A program made the position numbers and the translations under genes. Of a stretch of 64,000 nucleotides of DNA, positions 44,561 through 53,094 are shown piece after piece. The notes under the pieces are model-generated. The model was not told the origin of the DNA and did no database searches. It was given only the letters and a program-made list of their open reading frames with translations. Source of the DNA: UBA1926 sp002337215. Its GTDB lineage: Bacteria > Planctomycetota > Phycisphaerae > Phycisphaerales > UBA1924. The DNA is taken from NCBI GenBank assembly GCA_963973795.1, contig CAXBAF010000014.1:1-64000 (forward strand), given 5' to 3'. Each line of letters begins with the position of its first letter. The first letter of the stretch is position 1.

Positions 44561-45769
44561 ATGGCACACCACACCACCCAATCGCGAGCAACCCCAGCAC
44601 GACCGACGCGACCATGCCGACCCGCTCCGGGCCGAAACCGGGGCGGCGTCTACCCGATGGTTCTCATCGTCTCCGCCGCCGCCGCGACCGCCGCGCTCAC
44701 TGGCATCGCCGTCCGAAGCGCCACCGACAAACGCGTCGCGACCACCGCCGATCTTGTCAGCGCCCGCCTCATCGCCCGGTCCGGCATCGAGGCCGCGCTC
44801 CAGGTCATCGCCGAGGACGGCAGCTGGCGCACCGACTTCGGCGTCAACGAAACGTTCTCCTACGCCATCCATCCGGGCTCGGCCGATGTCCTCATCACCG
44901 ACGAGACGGACGGCGACCTCTCCGACGACACGGATGATCCCTACACGCTCACGAGCGTCGCCAACGTCAACGACGCGAAGGCCACCCTCCGCGTCACCGT
45001 CACCCCAAAGGCCTCGACGTACCGTGAACGTGTCCTCGCGGCAGGTCCGATCCGCTACTGGCCGTTGGACGAGACGTCGGGCTTCACCGCTGATGATCTG
45101 ACGGGCAACCAAAATGCAGGGCACACCAACCCCGGCGCACTCGGGGACCTGACCGGCTACGACGGTGGGCCCGCAGCACTGATGGACTCGGCAGCAGACT
45201 TTTCATTCGTACCACACAGCCCCGACTACCTGCTCGATCAGGGGACGATCATGTGCTGGGTGTATTGCTCAGGTGATGCAACCGGCGACCAGACGATCCT
45301 CGCCAAAACTCGAGGGGCCAATCAGCAGGGTGATTTCATCCTGACCATGAAATGGGGATCACTCGACCTGTTTGTCACGTTCGACGACGGAGACTCCAAA
45401 AGTTTCGACGAAAAGTCGCTCGGTGCCATAACTCCAGCGAAGTGGACGCACGTCGCCATCACGTTCGGGGATGACGTACGCGGATTTGTCGACGGTGTTG
45501 AGCAGAGCAAGAGCGGCGGCAAGAAAACGAACACCGCGTCTTGGGGAACTGCGGGCGGAGCTGCTCCAGGCAACTCGCACGGTTTTCAGTTCGGTGCTGC
45601 GTACAAGAGCATTGTCCCCAGCGAATCGGTGAATGGTTCTGTTCGTGATGTCATTATTTTTGATTCCCAACTCACCGAGAACGAGATTGCAGCATTCCTC
45701 AACGCCGAAAATGCCGATGTAGCGGCCGAAACAATCATCCCAGAGGACTGGGCATGGATCGTGAACTAG
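44561..45769 (+). CDS. PilX/GspK-like pseudopilin fused to a LamG-type lectin domain
   Basis: 402 residues. The N-terminus RNRGGVYPMVLIVSAAAATAA is a prepilin-like leader and helix without Glu at +5, as in GspK/PilX. ARLIARSGIEAALQVIAEDG follows, typical of planctomycete PilX-like proteins. From about residue 165 to 385 comes a concanavalin-like LamG/laminin-G domain (YWPLDETSGFTADDLTGNQ, GTIMCWVYCSGD, WTHVAITFGDDVRGFVDG, DVIIFDSQLTENEIAAF). This puts a carbohydrate-binding-like module at the predicted pilus tip. Last gene of the operon. Confidence 0.85.
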   Translation: MAHHTTQSRATPARPTRPCRPAPGRNRGGVYPMVLIVSAAAATAALTGIAVRSATDKRVATTADLVSARLIARSGIEAALQVIAEDGSWRTDFGVNETFSYAIHPGSADVLITDETDGDLSDDTDDPYTLTSVANVNDAKATLRVTVTPKASTYRERVLAAGPIRYWPLDETSGFTADDLTGNQNAGHTNPGALGDLTGYDGGPAALMDSAADFSFVPHSPDYLLDQGTIMCWVYCSGDATGDQTILAKTRGANQQGDFILTMKWGSLDLFVTFDDGDSKSFDEKSLGAITPAKWTHVAITFGDDVRGFVDGVEQSKSGGKKTNTASWGTAGGAAPGNSHGFQFGAAYKSIVPSESVNGSVRDVIIFDSQLTENEIAAFLNAENADVAAETIIPEDWAWIVN

Positions 45770-45830
45770 GACTCCACGGCGACGGAAACCGACGCGTCCG
45801 AGGCGCGACCTGACGGTTCGTTTCACGGCG

Positions 45831-45909
45831 TGTTCTGCAAAACGGATTGTTCTGCGAGACAGGTTGTTCTGCGAAACAGGTTGTCCTGAGAAACAGGGTG
45901 TCCTGTGCG
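45831..45909. repeat. 17-base tandem repeat, about 4.6 copies
   Basis: Units TGTTCTGCRARACRGRT (45831, 45848, 45865, 45882) and a partial fifth from 45899. They lie in the 190-base gap between the convergent pseudopilin and HD-GYP genes. No coding role is evident. Confidence 0.9.
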
Positions 45910-45959
45910 GCGGATCCGACCGAATCGCCCACGACGCGTGTCGATCAGGCGCAGCCGTC

Positions 45960-47420
45960 CTAGGCAGCGAGGCCGCTCTCATCGGCATCCTGCTCGTTGA
46001 CGTTCTCGCTCCCGTGCCGCTCAAGCAACGCATCGAACGGCGCGAGATCGATCGTCAGGAACACGCCCGCGAGATCGGGGTCGAACTGCGAGCCCCGGCA
46101 CTTCTCGATCTCCGCGAGAACCTCCTCGCGCGAGCGGGCGGAGCGGTACGCCCGGTTGCTGCTCATCGCGTCGAAGGTGTCCGCGATCGCGAGCGCCCGC
46201 GCCATCGGGTGGATCTCCTCGCCCTCGAGGCGGTCGGGGTAGCCGCGCCCGTCCCACCGCTCGTGGTGGTGCAGCACGCCGGGGAGCAGGTCCCGCACCG
46301 ACGGGATCGGCTTGAGGATCTCGTACCCGATCCGCGGGTGCCGCTTGATGAGCCCGTACTCGTCGTCGGTCAGCTTCCCCGGCTTGCACAGCACCCGGTC
46401 GGGCACCCCGATCTTGCCGATGTCGTGGAGCGTCCCCGCGAGCTCGTACCGCTGGACCGTCTCCTCGTCCAGGCCCGCGGCCCGCGCGATGAGCCCGCCC
46501 AGCAGCGAGACCCGCTCGGAATGACCGCGCGTGTAACGGTCCTTCGCGTCGAGCGAGGAACTCAGCGCCTGCAGCGTGCCCATGAATGTCGCCGTCTGCT
46601 CGGCGTAGAGCTTGATCGTCTCCAGCAGCGAGGAGATGCACGCCGCCACCGCGTCGAGCAGCTGCGTGTCGAAACTCGACACATCCCCGCCCTCGTCGTT
46701 CTTGCCCGCCATCACCAGCCGGCCGACCACCTGAGACCGCAGCTTGATCGGCTGGATGACCAGCGCGAGCCCCTCGTTGTTCTCGGGGGTCACGACCACC
46801 GGGCCGTCGTCGGCGCCCCACTTCGCGAGCACGTCGCGTGATTCGGCCTCGTACGAACGCTCGGGCTCGCGGTCGTTGGCGGTGAAAACCCGCCCCGACA
46901 GCTCGCCCAGCAGCTCGGCATCGTCCCCGAAGACCGCCGCGACCCACGCGCACTCGAGCGTCTCGATCATGTTCCGGAGCGATTCATCGACGATCTGGTT
47001 CGCCGACGAGATGTCGCCCATCGAGCGCACGAGGCGGTAGACCATCGCCATGTTCTCGTACGACTGGCTCAGGTACCCGCAGTACTCGCCCATCGTCTGG
47101 TCGGCGTCACCCACCGACAGCAGGTCGTCCGCCGTCAGGCACAGCGCCTCGATCACGTTGCCGGCGTTCGCCACCGAACCCGGCGCGAACACAACAGCGT
47201 GCTCCGTACGCCGGTTCGGGATCCACACCGCGTAGGGCACGCCGCTCGGCGTGGTCGCCCGCGTCGCACCCTCGGGACGGATCTCGAGACCGCCCAGGCA
47301 CGCCGCGATCTCGTCGGTGCCGGGGTCCGCGAGCGAGCGCACATCGACGCCCAGCAAGCCCGCCCGTTCGGTGAGCGTCTCGACCGTCGCCGCGATGTGC
47401 TCGCCCTGTTTATCCCGCAT
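45960..47420 (-). CDS. HD-GYP domain phosphodiesterase with GAF-like sensor
   Basis: 486 residues. A GAF-like region (~140-285, AWVAAVFGDDAEL ... VVGRLVMAGKNDE) precedes an HD-GYP domain. Visible are RYTRGHSERVSLL (~295), HD in LHDIGKIGVPD (~327), and HHHERWDGRGYPDRLEGEEI with the GYP motif (~385). Such enzymes hydrolyse cyclic di-GMP. No receiver domain is in the protein, but a separate receiver is encoded directly upstream with overlapping stop and start (TGATG read on the minus strand). It may control motility, adhesion or the adjacent secretion machine (inference). Confidence 0.92.
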   Translation of the reverse strand: MRDKQGEHIAATVETLTERAGLLGVDVRSLADPGTDEIAACLGGLEIRPEGATRATTPSGVPYAVWIPNRRTEHAVVFAPGSVANAGNVIEALCLTADDLLSVGDADQTMGEYCGYLSQSYENMAMVYRLVRSMGDISSANQIVDESLRNMIETLECAWVAAVFGDDAELLGELSGRVFTANDREPERSYEAESRDVLAKWGADDGPVVVTPENNEGLALVIQPIKLRSQVVGRLVMAGKNDEGGDVSSFDTQLLDAVAACISSLLETIKLYAEQTATFMGTLQALSSSLDAKDRYTRGHSERVSLLGGLIARAAGLDEETVQRYELAGTLHDIGKIGVPDRVLCKPGKLTDDEYGLIKRHPRIGYEILKPIPSVRDLLPGVLHHHERWDGRGYPDRLEGEEIHPMARALAIADTFDAMSSNRAYRSARSREEVLAEIEKCRGSQFDPDLAGVFLTIDLAPFDALLERHGSENVNEQDADESGLAA

Positions 47421-47815
47421 CAGGCCGCCTCCGCCGAGTCCGCCCCCAGCCCGGCGAACACCTCGGCCACGATCTTGACCATCTCGTGCGAACTGAACGG
47501 CTTGGCGACCAGGCGGATGATGTTCGTCCGCTCGACCGTCGCGTCGTCCGCCCGGTGCCCACGGCTCGTCAGCATGACGATCGGGATCGCCGCCGTGCTG
47601 GGCTCGGCCTTGAGTTTCTCGGCCAGCCCCAGCCCGTCGAGCCTGGGCATCTGCAGGTCCGATATAATGATGTCCGGCTGCGTCTCGACAATGCGGTCGA
47701 ACGCCTCGACCCCATCGCGGGCCGTCGCGATGGTGTACCCCTCGCGTTCGAGCCGGCGTCCCAGGATCTGGGCGACATGCAGTTCATCGTCAACGAGAAA
47801 AATCGAACCGGGCAT
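47420..47815 (-). CDS. Single-domain response regulator (CheY-like)
   Basis: 131 residues from the ATG at 47815 (GGAG six bases upstream; 47821 has none at proper spacing). Receiver motifs: acidic IFLVDDELH, phosphoacceptor IIISDLQMPRLDG, Thr in VMLTSRG, Lys in LVAKPFS. There is no output domain. It is translationally coupled to the HD-GYP gene and is probably its input module. The cognate kinase is unknown; the orphan kinase at 34370 is a candidate. Confidence 0.93.
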   Translation of the reverse strand: MPGSIFLVDDELHVAQILGRRLEREGYTIATARDGVEAFDRIVETQPDIIISDLQMPRLDGLGLAEKLKAEPSTAAIPIVMLTSRGHRADDATVERTNIIRLVAKPFSSHEMVKIVAEVFAGLGADSAEAA

Positions 47816-47998
47816 CGGCATCTCCGATCGTGCGTGCGTTGATCCGGTCTTATATCGGGAGACCGCCGGTCCGCCTTTGGGTCGATCACCGATTCTGCCG
47901 ATGGTCCACCAGCCGAGCCGCAGTCCCACGCTCCCGGCCCTCTCTTCGGGCGTCCGAACGTCCGATAGACTCAAGCCTTTCCGCACCCGAGCCATCCA

Positions 47999-48937
47999 AT
48001 GCCAACACCGACACCCCAATCTCCGACGACCGACGCACCATCCCCTCTGGCGCGCGCGCTCGCGGCACAGTCCGCGGCCCAACTCGGCGACCTGAGCCGG
48101 GCCCGCGGCGTGGACGCCTCCACGTTCGCCTCGCTCGCCGACCGCGCCCGGGGGCTCGCCGACACCATCGGAGCATGGGACGGCACGGCAGACTCGGCCG
48201 ACCCGTTCCGTGCGCACGCCGCCGTGCTCGGCGACGTCGCCCGGTTGATCGAGGACCCCAAGGCCAGCGCGATCCCGCACAGCAACGACCGGATCTACAG
48301 CGCGGTGCTCGACATCACCGAACTCGACCCGATCGTGCGCACGCTCGGCGCGACCGAATCGGGCCGCGCCGCGGTCCGCCGGCACCTCGGCACCGCCGAC
48401 GCCGCGATCGCGCGGGCCGACCGGCTCGTGCTCGCCTTCGCCGGTGTCTGCAAGCGAGGCGGGATCGGCATCACCCTGCCAGAGATTCCCGGCTCAACCG
48501 CGGGACTCGAGATCGACGGCTGGCGCGCCGCGTGCGCCCCGGCCGCACCGCTTGCGGACGCCGGGTTCGAGCCGAGCATCCGCGACGCGGAGACCGCCCT
48601 GCGCGCACGGAAGCGTCCGGGCCTGATCATCCTCGAGGCGGGCCCGCTGCTCGACTGGGACCCGATCCGCGTCGCCGAGGACCGCGTCGCGATCGGCGTG
48701 ATGCACGACCGTCTCGACGCGTTCATGGTCCGGGGCCGAGACCGCGTGCTCGATTGCATCGGTGACGACCAGGCCTTCGGGCTTGTCGTGCACGCGACAC
48801 TCCCGGCGACCAACGCCGCGTCCAAACGGATGCTCTTTGCCGAGTGTTTCCGCGCGGTCAACCTCTGCGAAGCCGACGACCCGCGGGCCGACGGGTTCCG
48901 CACGCTCGCCGAAGCCATGGGCCGCGCCAAGGCCTGA
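47999..48937 (+). CDS. Uncharacterised 312-residue soluble protein
   Basis: Starts MPTPTPQSPTTDAPS; alanine-rich helical N-terminal half (AQSAAQLGDLSRARG, ATESGRAAVRRHLG), then a more mixed alpha/beta part (PGLIILEAGPLLDWDPIRV, RVAIGVMHDRLDAFMVRG). No signal peptide, membrane segment or known catalytic motif seen. No Shine-Dalgarno is obvious. Strong GC codon bias across its length supports it being real. Function not assigned. Confidence 0.7.
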   Translation: MPTPTPQSPTTDAPSPLARALAAQSAAQLGDLSRARGVDASTFASLADRARGLADTIGAWDGTADSADPFRAHAAVLGDVARLIEDPKASAIPHSNDRIYSAVLDITELDPIVRTLGATESGRAAVRRHLGTADAAIARADRLVLAFAGVCKRGGIGITLPEIPGSTAGLEIDGWRAACAPAAPLADAGFEPSIRDAETALRARKRPGLIILEAGPLLDWDPIRVAEDRVAIGVMHDRLDAFMVRGRDRVLDCIGDDQAFGLVVHATLPATNAASKRMLFAECFRAVNLCEADDPRADGFRTLAEAMGRAKA

Positions 48938-48955
48938 CCACCCGCGACGGCGAAC

Positions 48956-50203
48956 TCATCCTTCCGCGAGCCCGAGCCGGATCGCCGAGACCGTGCCCCC
49001 GACATCGGGCGATTCGACGGCACCGGTGCGGAGCGTCTCGAGCAGTGCGCGCGCGTCCGGCGGGAGCGGCGACACGAACGACATCGTCTCCCCGCTGATC
49101 GGGTGCTGGAACGCGAGCAGCGCCGCGTGCAGCGCCTGGCGATCGATGACCGTCTCGCCTTCTCGACCCTGCTCGTCGATCGCAACGAACGCACGCCCGC
49201 CGTACATGTCGTCGCCGATGATCGGGTGGCCCTCTTCGGACAGGTGCACACGGATCTGGTGCGTCCGGCCCGTTTTGAGTTCGAGTTCGACGAGCGAGAA
49301 ATCCTGGTCCCCCACCGCTCGGTCGTGAAGCCGGTACCGCTCGCGGACGCGCACGATCGTGACGCTGTTCTTGCCCAGCTCATCGTGGCGGATGACCATC
49401 TTCTCGCGGTACCCCTTCTCCTTGCTGGGGTGCGGGCCGATCGGCTTGTCAATCACGAACCCGTCCTCGGCGACCCTTCCCTTCACGAACGCGAGGTACC
49501 GCTTGTCCACCTCGCGGAACTCGAACTGCCGCCCGAGCTTCCAGTGGGCCTCCTCGGTCTTCGCGAAGATGATGCACCCGGTCGTGTTCCGGTCGAGGCG
49601 GTGGACAACGCCGGGCCGAGCTTTGTCGGCCCCGACCGGGCTGAGTTCCCCCCCCGAGTTGTGCTTGAAGTGCCACGCGAGCGCGTTGATGAGCGTCCCG
49701 CTCTTCTCGGCCCGCGCGGGGTGCACGATGATGTCGGGCCGCTTGTTGAGCACAATCAGGTGCTCGTCCTCAAACAGCACGTCGATCGGGATCTCCTGGG
49801 GAACCACCTCGGTCGAGGGCGGCGGCGGGACCACAACCTCGACCGCGTCATCCTTCCGCAGCTTCGTCGCAGGGCGCGCCTCGGTGCCGTTGACCGTCAC
49901 CCCCCCCTCGCCGATGAGGTGCTGCAGCTGGTTGCGGCTCATGAACGAGATGCGGCTCGTGAGGTACTTGTCGAGCCGGCATTTCAGGTCCCGGCTCAGC
50001 TCGAACCGCACCCGAAACATCGATTCGTCGCTCTCGCCGGACTCGGCGGCGCGGCGGTACGCGAGCTCGATCGCCTCGGGATTGACCTTCCCGCCGCGCA
50101 GAATGAGCGGCGGGTCGTCCGGCGACGTTCCGATCGCGGGGCTCTCCCCGGTCGTGCCAGAAGGGAGGAACGAGCCGCTGACGCGTTCGTCGGACTCGCT
50201 CAT
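48956..50203 (-). CDS. RluA-family pseudouridine synthase
   Basis: 415 residues. S4 RNA-binding domain (~75-135, RLDKYLTSRISFMSRNQLQHL) followed by the RluA catalytic domain: DEHLIVLNKRPDIIVHP, catalytic Asp in VVHRLDRNTTG (~200), KRYLAFVKG, and ELKTGRTHQIRVHL. It converts uridine to pseudouridine in rRNA or tRNA. Which of RluD, RluC or a relative cannot be told. It has an N-terminal extension of about 70 residues. The start overlaps the stop of the upstream gene (ATGA). Confidence 0.94.
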   Translation of the reverse strand: MSESDERVSGSFLPSGTTGESPAIGTSPDDPPLILRGGKVNPEAIELAYRRAAESGESDESMFRVRFELSRDLKCRLDKYLTSRISFMSRNQLQHLIGEGGVTVNGTEARPATKLRKDDAVEVVVPPPPSTEVVPQEIPIDVLFEDEHLIVLNKRPDIIVHPARAEKSGTLINALAWHFKHNSGGELSPVGADKARPGVVHRLDRNTTGCIIFAKTEEAHWKLGRQFEFREVDKRYLAFVKGRVAEDGFVIDKPIGPHPSKEKGYREKMVIRHDELGKNSVTIVRVRERYRLHDRAVGDQDFSLVELELKTGRTHQIRVHLSEEGHPIIGDDMYGGRAFVAIDEQGREGETVIDRQALHAALLAFQHPISGETMSFVSPLPPDARALLETLRTGAVESPDVGGTVSAIRLGLAEG

Positions 50204-51060
50204 CCGTCTTCGGGGGTGTCTGCGGGCGGATCGGTCGCAGGAGGTTCGCTCTCGGCGGGCTCGGTGTCGGTGGGCTCGGTGTCGTTGGGCTCGTCCGCGC
50301 CGTCGCCGGGAGTGGGCGCCTCGGCACCCTCGTCCTCGATCACCTCGGTCGTCGCCTCAAGGGGCTCGGGCTCGAACGGGAGGCGCGGGAGTTGGGCACG
50401 CTCGAACAGCGTGACACGCTCCGCTTCGCCGACCGACTCGGCCAATTCCGTCGCGACCTCGGCGAGCGGCGCGAAGCCGAACTCGGTCGCGAGCGACCCG
50501 GCCTTCGCGTATCGCTCCTTCGCGAGCTCGTTCTCACCCGCGGATTCGGCGACCGCCGCGAGCCCGAATGCCGCATTGATCGCGAACAGCCCACGCTTGG
50601 GATCGCCCGCAACGCGGCTCGCGACGCGCTGGTAGAGCCCGCCCGCCTGCTCGCGGTGGAAGGCGATGTCGTCGTCGCTCAGCGCGGCCTCGGGGTCGCT
50701 CGCGTCCGCCGCGGACGGATCGAGACCCGAACGCACCGCGTTGAGATGGATCTCGGCGGCCCGGAGCAGCGCGAGCTCGCTGACACTCGCGACACCGTCG
50801 AACTCGTCGGCGATCGCGGTGAGGCTGAAGACGCTGGGGCTGCTCGAGCTCTCGATGTTGCCGAGCTGCGCGAACGCGTTGTCCTTCTTGCGGAGCTTGC
50901 GGACCTCGTACTGGTTGTACAGGAAGTAGCCGCCCGAGACGATCGCGATGATCAGCAGGACCGGCGTGGACCATTTCTGCAGGAAGTCGACGAGTTCCTG
51001 GTTGACCCGCGATTCTTCGAGGCCGGCGCCTTCCTTGATTTGGGTTTGTCTTTCGTCCAT
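50200..51060 (-). CDS. Membrane-anchored TPR-like protein with acidic tail
   Basis: 286 residues from the ATG at 51060. A short cytoplasmic N-terminus, one transmembrane helix (~28-50, TPVLLIIAIVSGGYFLYN), a helical repeat region with TPR-like spacing (AQLGNIESSSSPSVFSLTAIADE, GLYQRVASRVAGDPKRGLFAINAAFGLA), and a disordered acidic proline/threonine tail (DEPNDTEPTDTEPAESEPP). This topology resembles YfgM/PpiD-type membrane TPR proteins. Function not assigned. Operon with the pseudouridine synthase. Confidence 0.78.
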   Translation of the reverse strand: MDERQTQIKEGAGLEESRVNQELVDFLQKWSTPVLLIIAIVSGGYFLYNQYEVRKLRKKDNAFAQLGNIESSSSPSVFSLTAIADEFDGVASVSELALLRAAEIHLNAVRSGLDPSAADASDPEAALSDDDIAFHREQAGGLYQRVASRVAGDPKRGLFAINAAFGLAAVAESAGENELAKERYAKAGSLATEFGFAPLAEVATELAESVGEAERVTLFERAQLPRLPFEPEPLEATTEVIEDEGAEAPTPGDGADEPNDTEPTDTEPAESEPPATDPPADTPEDG

Positions 51061-51079
51061 CGGTGCCTCGCTGCGTGCT

Positions 51080-51118
51080 GGGATCGGGTCGGGGTTGGGT
51101 CGGGGTTGGGTCGGGGTG
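51080..51118 (+). repeat. 11-base G-rich tandem repeat with G-quadruplex potential
   Basis: Three copies of GGGTCGGGGTT/G (51086, 51097, 51108) preceded by another GGG. This gives seven G-runs of 3-4 separated by 2-3 bases on the plus strand. It lies in the 127-base gap before the membrane TPR gene; the G-rich strand is that gene's template. Confidence 0.9.
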
Positions 51119-51187
51119 AAGTTCCGGGCCGTGGGATTCCACCCAGGCCGCAACTCTAGGAGTCCCGGGCGTTCCGGTCAGTCCGGG

Positions 51188-52168
51188 CTACCCGGCCCGA
51201 TCCGAGTCATCCTGAGCCTCGTGCCAGAACCGCCAGGGCGCGTCGTCGGCGAGCACGCCCGGCGGGACGAGCCTGTCCCGGATTGTGCGCACAAAGTCAG
51301 TCAGCCCCGCTTCACCGAGGGCCGAGACCTCGAGATCCGCGTTCCAATCGGGCGTGCCGAGATCACGACGGAGACAGACGGTGAGCGTCTCGGCGGGCAC
51401 CTCGAGATCGGCGATGGGACGCGATGACGGATCGCCGCAACTGAGCACGAGGTCGGCGGTCGCGATAGCACGATCGGCGATCGCGATCGCCTCGGCGTCG
51501 ATGCCAGAGGCCTCGAGGAGCCGGCCGGGCGTATCCAGGTAGCGGACGACCACCCCCCCAAGATCGAGCGTCGCGCCGACATGGTCGCGGGTCGTGCCAG
51601 GCTCGTCTGCGACGATCGCGACCGACCGGCCTGCGAGCGCGTTGAGCAGCGTGGACTTGCCGATGTTGGGAGGCCCGACCGCGGCGACGAGGGGCGGATC
51701 GAGCAGCCTTCCGAGCAGATCGTGGTCGGCGAGAGGATCGCCCGCGGTGTGCGCACGCCAGCGGTCGGGCTGGGCGAGCAGCAGGTCGACCGCCAGCGGG
51801 CTCGGTGCCCGCGCGAGCGTGGCGAGCATCCGCTGGTCGATTTCTGATTCGGCCTCGGGATACACGAATGTCTGCGATCGGCGCACGCCGAGCGACTCGA
51901 GCGCGGCGGCGAGCCTTCGCACGATCGCGGTGCCGCCGTGGGGGAACAGGTCGAGCGTTGTCTCGTCCCAGCGGATCGCGAGCCCCTCGTCGATGCCGAG
52001 CAGGTGTCGGAGGCGGGGCGTGCCGATCGGGAGCCCGATCGCGGCGCGCTCGAGAAACGCGTCCATTCCGAGAGAGGTCTTTGTGCGCACCTGAACGCAC
52101 GCGATCGCGCCCGTGCTGTTGGGCGGCGTCGCGATTGTGTACTCGGCTGCGGGCACGGCGGCGTCCAT
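51188..52168 (-). CDS. Shortened MnmE/TrmE-like GTPase
   Basis: 326 residues. The N-terminus (YTIATPPNSTGAIACVQVRT) resembles the folate-binding domain of MnmE, the tRNA uridine-34 modification GTPase. The G domain has G1 GPPNIGKSTLLNALAG, G2 DEPGTTRDHV and G3 YLDTPGRL. The G4 NKxD motif is missing (TVCLRRDLG stands in its place). The protein ends about 120 residues early, without the C-terminal CIGK cysteine motif of true MnmE. It may be a diverged paralogue with another role. It lies 11 bases after coaX. Confidence 0.82.
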   Translation of the reverse strand: MDAAVPAAEYTIATPPNSTGAIACVQVRTKTSLGMDAFLERAAIGLPIGTPRLRHLLGIDEGLAIRWDETTLDLFPHGGTAIVRRLAAALESLGVRRSQTFVYPEAESEIDQRMLATLARAPSPLAVDLLLAQPDRWRAHTAGDPLADHDLLGRLLDPPLVAAVGPPNIGKSTLLNALAGRSVAIVADEPGTTRDHVGATLDLGGVVVRYLDTPGRLLEASGIDAEAIAIADRAIATADLVLSCGDPSSRPIADLEVPAETLTVCLRRDLGTPDWNADLEVSALGEAGLTDFVRTIRDRLVPPGVLADDAPWRFWHEAQDDSDRAG

Positions 52169-52179
52169 CGCTGGGGTGA

Positions 52180-52971
52180 TCAGTCGTCGTCGGTTTGCTG
52201 CGCTGCTGCGGCGGCCTTGTCGATGCACAGCCCGATGCCGAGGAGTTGCAGGTTCGGCACGAAGTGCTCGATGATGCCCTCGGATTCGAGCAGGCCCGCG
52301 TCGCCCCCCGTCGCGATGACCTGGGGCCAGGCGTCGTAGTCGTCAGCAAACCGCTCGACGGCAGCGCGGACGAGGCCCGCGATAGCCGTGCGTACGCCGA
52401 GCTGCATCGCGTGGGCCGTGTCACGGCCGTACGGTCCTCGCGCTGGGTCGGGCTCGACGGGCTCGAGCTTGGGCAGGGCGTTGGTGTGCTCGTGGAGCGC
52501 GTCGAGCATCATGCGCACGCCGGGGGCGATCAGGCCGCCCTGGAATGTGCCCTCGCCGTCAACGAAGTCGACGGTGACGGCGGTGCCGACATCGACGACG
52601 GCGCACGCCTGCTCGGCGCGGCTGTAGGCCGCGATGGCGCTGAGCGCTCGATCGCGTCCGAGCGTCGAGGCGTCGTCGAGCTTGTGGACGAGCGGGATGG
52701 GGATGTCGGTGCCGATGCGCACGATCTCGACCGCGGGGTGCTTGGAAGAGATCTGCTTGACGACGTCGTTCTCGGCGTCGCGGTGGACGCTCGCGACGGC
52801 GGCGAGATCGGCGTCGGCCGCGCGGTCCCCCAAGCGGGCGAGAGAGCCGTCGAAGTCGGCGTGCTCGATCGAGACGGCGTCGGTGACCTCGCCCCCCGAC
52901 CAGATCCCGAGGCGGATGCGGGAGTTGCCGATGGCGACGAGGATCACGGGGCGGTCGGTGTGGGTGGACAT
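52180..52971 (-). CDS. coaX: Type III pantothenate kinase
   Basis: 263 residues; phosphorylates pantothenate in the first step of coenzyme A synthesis. Family motifs: LGRDRALSAIAAY (~108), VVDVGTAVTVDFVDG (~128) and GGLIAPGVRMMLDAL (~148). The usual N-terminal D-x-G-N-T phosphate motif reads VAIGNSRIRLG, with alanine in place of the conserved aspartate. That may weaken catalysis. First gene of a leftward operon. Confidence 0.88.
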   Translation of the reverse strand: MSTHTDRPVILVAIGNSRIRLGIWSGGEVTDAVSIEHADFDGSLARLGDRAADADLAAVASVHRDAENDVVKQISSKHPAVEIVRIGTDIPIPLVHKLDDASTLGRDRALSAIAAYSRAEQACAVVDVGTAVTVDFVDGEGTFQGGLIAPGVRMMLDALHEHTNALPKLEPVEPDPARGPYGRDTAHAMQLGVRTAIAGLVRAAVERFADDYDAWPQVIATGGDAGLLESEGIIEHFVPNLQLLGIGLCIDKAAAAAQQTDDD

Positions 52972-53094
52972 TCGCTGGGCTCCGTCGAACTGGTGAGATG
53001 AACCCTAGACGGGCGGACCGCGCGAGATCCGTCTCGGTTCCGGGCTAGGCTAGAGCGACTCGGCCGCGTTGGGGCGGCCGATAGAGGCACCTTC

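Noticed and set aside
45359..46033. Minus-strand frame reading through the 17-base tandem repeats
   Set aside because: It overlaps two well-supported genes and its repeat-coded stretch is simply the minisatellite translated.
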